From Cercis canadensis (Eukaryota; Streptophyta; Magnoliopsida; Fabales; Fabaceae), in assembly GCA_003255065.1 (NCBI GenBank), contig QAOA01006669.1:185507-249506 (forward strand): DNA of 64,000 nt. The letters are read 5' to 3'. The notes below the pieces were generated by a model. That model saw only the letters and a list, made by a program, of their open reading frames with translations, was not told the origin of the DNA and made no database searches. Shown here in pieces: positions 60,078 through 64,000 of the stretch; position 1 is the stretch's first letter, and the number at the start of each line of letters is the position of its first letter. The position numbers and the translations under genes are program-made.

Positions 60078-63000
60078 TCAGGAACTAGGACAATTCAAGG
60101 CAGCCTTTATTTGCTGGACAGTGGTGCCGATAAGGTTATTAACAGTAGTCACCGACTCCAAGTTGAGCTTAGCAGATGGCAAACTACTCACTAGAATCTG
60201 AAATGCAACTGTGATTAGTGAACCTGAAGACCTCCCTGTGTTTCTATGTGGGTTTGAGCTTGTGGAAGCTCCATCTCCTCCTCCTCCTTGGTCAGGTTGG
60301 CCATCAGGTGAAATGGTAAAACCAGATGGTAGTAGAGGAATGTATGAAGGGTCTTCACCACTCATTGCTATGTTGATGTATTGCAGCTCAACAGGGCAAT
60401 ACACCACAAGGGAACCAGCGGCGTCTATGCAGCTCTCTTGGAGTATTAGCATGTTATTCTGGCTGGTGTTGAAAGCCTATTCACATTGAGAATGTGGATA
60501 TTGTGAAGGGAAACAGATTTTAATACAAGGGAAAACAAAATTCAATTGGGTGATTGAGCAAGTGTGACTTACTCTCAGAACTGATATGGAGTTACCAGGG
60601 TGTGACCCATTTGCTATATGAGCAACCTCTTGCACAGCATTCCCATTGGAAAGAACATCCCACTTAAAGGCAAAGATAGAACAAAACTTCTAGAAATATT
60701 AGAGAGGATACAAAATCAAATGGGTTTAGGAATTTTTATGAGATTTTTCAGCATAAAATACCTGAGGTCTTTTTCTTTCATCCTTGAAGAAATTGAACAC
60801 AGTCTGAGGAGGAAGGGGTAGCCAAATGGTAGTGGCTGCACTTAACACCACGCCATTAGGTTGGCCAGGATCATTGCTCTTATGGACAGTGACTCTAACT
60901 CCAACGTCATTCAACCCAGAGAGTGTTGTCCATCTATGGCCACTTGATGTGCTAACGCTTGCACAGAAATTGCTGACCATCCTTTGTGCAAGTTTCATCA
61001 TGCTCTTCTTGCCATCCGGTGATGGAATCACTGAAATTTGGATAACAAGTTTAGATTAAAGCTCAGAGCATAAGACTAAAAGAAGGTTTCAATGATGTAC
61101 CTCCTCCGAGATCCCGGGTAGAATTGCCTGTCACCATTAGACATGCTAATCTTTCACACATTCGCTGGAGAGTAGTAAGCCACCGTTCAGCTCCAAATGC
61201 CAACCCACTATAAATAAGATTTCTATAGAGCCGATGAATTGGAGTTTTGTCTTCAATTTCGACGTGTTCAACCCAAATAACCTACTTGAAAACATAGAAT
61301 GGTAACTAAAAATGCCAATTGTTGATATTAAAGTATCAAATCAGTATAACATGCATGCTCTTATAAGTTCATTCCTCTCCATACCTTGGAATATCCATTA
61401 GGCATGTCTTGGATCAAGCATCCGGATGGAAGCCGATGACATCGAAATTGAGGAGAAAACTGGTTATCTTGGGGAAAATCATAAGAAACATCTACTATTG
61501 CCCATAAACCTTGCTCAATTTGCTGACAGTAACGCAGAAAGTAGAACTCCCGAGTTGGAACAAGTGGTGAAAGCACTTGCAGTTCTCCATTCATCTGTAT
61601 GATTCCATTAGTCCAAGAAAAATTACGAGTTGAAATGAGCATCAAAGTTAAAGATAATTAATTTTATACTTGTTTCCAATTTACCAATTGCAAAGAGCCA
61701 CTATGGCCACCCAACATCCCAGAAGATATTACTTCAATAGTTCTTGCCATTGAGATAATTGTGGGAAATAGCTCAATCCACTTGTTCTGCAAGATCAGCC
61801 ATGACTCAATTTAAACAATTTAGAAAACTCAATTGGGGGTTTAGGGTTTTGCCTTTTGGGATTACTAAAATAAAAAGAACAAGAAGAACTTACCGGGTCC
61901 ATGAACATATCAACCAGATTTAAACCATTCATAATTGCAACTCCTGAATCTCTGGATGCTTCAATCCGAATATTAGGGTTCTTCAAGTGCCTATTTGCCC
62001 TTGGAAACATTCTCTCATAGGTATCAAGATTAAGAACTTCTCTCCCATCTGTGTTTGACTTCATCCACAAGGGGTCATTAGTCTGCAGAAGCCTCAGCAG
62101 TTCTTCCATGGCATTGGCAGCAATGTCTGTCATGAGGGACTTGTCCATGTCTGAAAGACAAGCAGGCTGATAAGGCAAATTTGGCATGGATGAAGAACTC
62201 CCTGGGAGAAGATCAAGATCAAGGGAAGGGCCACCCATGACTTGGTTTCCAAAACTTCCCATTGACAAGTCAAGAGATGATACATGAATAGGCTGAACTG
62301 GTGGGAGCTGAGAAATTGGTCTTCCAATGTACTTGGCTGCAATGCTAGATACTCTATCAAGCTGCAAACACCATTTGAATGACTAAATATTTTAGTGACT
62401 CAAGTGGAAAGATTTTTTATTACTTGCTGCTATTCAAAGGGTACCTCTTCTTTCAATTGGGCATTCTCCAATCGCAACTTTTGCTCATCAAAATAGGAAT
62501 CCTCATTGAGAGGAGGGCCACCACAAGAAGGGCAGATGACATTTTTCAGTGCCTCTCTGATAGCTATGTTCTCACATCGTATTTTGTCATTCTCCGACCG
62601 AAGCGCACAGTTATCAGCTCTTTCGTGCTGGGCCTGAATTGTTTAACAAAAAGGAACTAAGGAAACGCGATAGTCATGAATGAAGCAACAAAAATAAATA
62701 AATAAACCGAGAAAGGAAAATGCAGTACCTTCATCTGGGTCCTCCTGTTCTGGAACCAAAATTTGATCTGTCTCGGGGCCAAGCCTAACTCCCTGCTTAA
62801 CTGCAATCTCTGCTTCTCATCTGGATGAGGGCATTCTTTGAACATTCTTCACCCAACAAAAGAACAAGAAAAACCAGAGAGAGAGCCCATCAAACGGATG
62901 AAAAGGAAAAGACACACCCTTTTTTTTTTTCGGTTGCAGAGAAGCAGAAGGCAAAAACAAAGAAAGAAACAACTTTATGCAAACGCAACCATTACACAAA

Positions 63001-63196
63001 CAGAAAATAAACACCCATTGCCAGAGACAACAAAAGTAAGAAGCAAAGCATGGCGTGAAGGGCAATGCATATGGTCTTACGATTCGAGCCTCTGAATCTG
63101 GTGAGCAGTGTGACGATGGTAGCGCTTCTTCCTCCTCTGGGAATCAGAACCATCGTGGTCCTCAGGGGACCCACCACCTCCACTGCCGTACTCCAT
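60078..63196 (-). CDS. HDG11: HD-Zip class IV homeodomain-START transcription factor (HDG11-like)
   Basis: Ten exons (63196-63081, 62846-62729, 62633-62445, 62361-61894, 61786-61685, 61594-61385, 61281-61101, 61030-60762, 60662-60573, 60476-60078) join in phase to 2142 nt, 713 residues, the usual HDG11 size. The homeodomain is residues about 21-78 ([39 protein letters not shown]). The zipper-loop-zipper follows (79-165) with the CPSC redox-type motif at 112-115. Then come the START domain (about 210-440, for example [33 protein letters not shown]-type block) and the C-terminal SAD region ([35 protein letters not shown]). Family members act in the epidermis, binding L1-box-type sites, and HDG11 affects trichomes and stomatal density. 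The closest match from memory is HDG11 rather than HDG12, PDF2 or GL2, and a tree would settle it. Confidence 0.93.
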
Positions 63197-64000
63197 TTCT
63201 CTAAATCACCACCTCCTCTTCCTCCTTGTCGAGTACTGTGAATCAGCAACTCCCATGACAGCAAAGCATTACACTAGAAAACAAAACAAAACAAAACAAA
63301 GGCAAAGAAGCAAGCAAGCAATAGAATTTGGATTTTGGGTACGGAAAAGAAGTAAACGAATGTGATTTTGATGGGTAGAGAGAGCGAAGAGTGTTCTAGT
63401 AGGAGGCAATGCCTAATACTGATTAACCCAAAAATTCTCAAACGATGAGAAACGGCTGAAATACCAAAGATATCGGCATGATTTGGGAGAATGAGTAAAG
63501 GCACAAGGGATGAAATCTTGGGCCCGGATTGACACAAAAAAAAAGCAGCTAGATAGGCAGCCACCCTCTTCGCCCCCTACCCACCTTCCCACTTAGTGTT
63601 TTTTTCACAGAGAAAATGTAACTGATGGGTGTTTTAAAGCAATGCCTCTGAGAATGCGGAGAAAGGAGGGGCCTTTAAATGATCTTTTCTCTTACTCATC
63701 CCATTCGAGGGGCTCTTCCCTTGTTTCTCTCTCTCTTATTACTTTCTCTCTCCAAAATGGTAGAGGGGTACAAATTAACACGACCAGGTGTGCCCCCATA
63801 GAGCTTTAAATGAGGGTCGCCGGTTTTGTCATTGATGCCGGCAACCGGTGCACCATTTCTCGCCGGGGATTAGGTGAAATGACAAGTGTAGCCTTTTTTG
63901 GTTTCTGAATTGATGTTCCTCTTTGGCTCTTTCTCACCTCATTTATGTTACAGCTATGACTTTCTCTCTCGTCATTCCATTCTCAGTTCTTACAACACAC
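63197..64000 (-). other. HDG11-like 5' leader and promoter
   Basis: A TTCACAG acceptor near 63238 and a TTTG|GTATTTC donor near 63463 could bound a leader intron, as HD-Zip IV genes often have one. A TTTAAAGG TATA-like site lies at about 63666-63674 and would place the start near 63640. TAAATGA near 63675 resembles but does not match an L1 box. A 96-residue Leu/Phe-rich frame at 63274-63564 falls in the leader and is not credible as protein. Confidence 0.4.

Noticed and set aside
63274-63564. 96-residue Leu/Phe-rich frame upstream of the HDG11-like gene
   Set aside because: It lies in the expected leader and promoter, with a composition typical of T-rich UTR sequence and possibly interrupted by a leader intron.
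1-64000. CRISPR arrays, operons, tRNA or rRNA genes
   Set aside because: No regularly spaced repeats or cloverleaf sequences were seen, and the gene structures are those of a plant nuclear genome. The box B-like motifs found belong to SINEs.

Overview
This is a window of nuclear DNA from a flowering plant, almost certainly a eudicot and probably a woody rosid (the clade is inferred, not shown). The evidence is split genes with GT-AG introns, AT-rich intergenic DNA full of small transposon relics, and proteins that are all recognisable land-plant families. I saw no tRNA, rRNA, CRISPR array or bacterial-type operon.

Layout, left to right. Positions 137-254 hold what looks like the last exon of an unrecognised gene on the + strand. 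From 9.4 kb down to 2.0 kb on the - strand lies a complete ARGONAUTE1 gene: 21 coding exons, 1058 residues, a 5'-UTR intron, all four slicer residues and a miR168 target site. From 9.4 to 20.6 kb the sequence is mostly AT-rich intergenic DNA with a Tourist-like MITE at 12.8-13.3 kb and a 50-bp tandem duplication at 17.2 kb. At 20.65-23.17 kb (-) is an intronless 838-residue DYW-class pentatricopeptide repeat protein. A solo-LTR candidate lies at 25.1-25.7 kb. At 26.6-29.4 kb (+) is a three-exon NAC transcription factor, followed convergently by a seven-exon DHH/DHHA1 phosphoesterase gene at 33.5-30.4 kb (-).

The interval 33.6-41.0 kb is repeat-rich. It contains single-N assembly junctions flanked by near-identical direct duplications (probable unmerged contig ends), a SINE, a MULE-type MITE with a perfect 9-bp target-site duplication, and a Helitron-like 3' end. 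At 41.1-43.5 kb (+) is a small organelle-type RRM protein (ORRM6-like), convergent with a REVEILLE-type MYB clock gene at 47.7-44.7 kb (-). The stretch 48.2-60.0 kb is gene-poor but holds a SINE with a perfect 14-bp target duplication and a second MULE-type MITE with a perfect 9-bp duplication. The window ends with a ten-exon HD-Zip IV gene (HDG11-like, 713 residues) at 63.2-60.1 kb (-).

The genes do not form one pathway, as is normal for plants. AGO1 acts in small-RNA silencing, the PPR and RRM proteins probably in organelle RNA editing, and the NAC, REVEILLE and HD-Zip IV proteins in transcription. I found no convincing new multi-gene system. The leads most worth following are the plant DHH protein of unknown substrate, the transposon insertions with intact target duplications, a three-copy MITE family with long inverted repeats, the upstream ORFs before the NAC and RRM starts, and the assembly artefacts.
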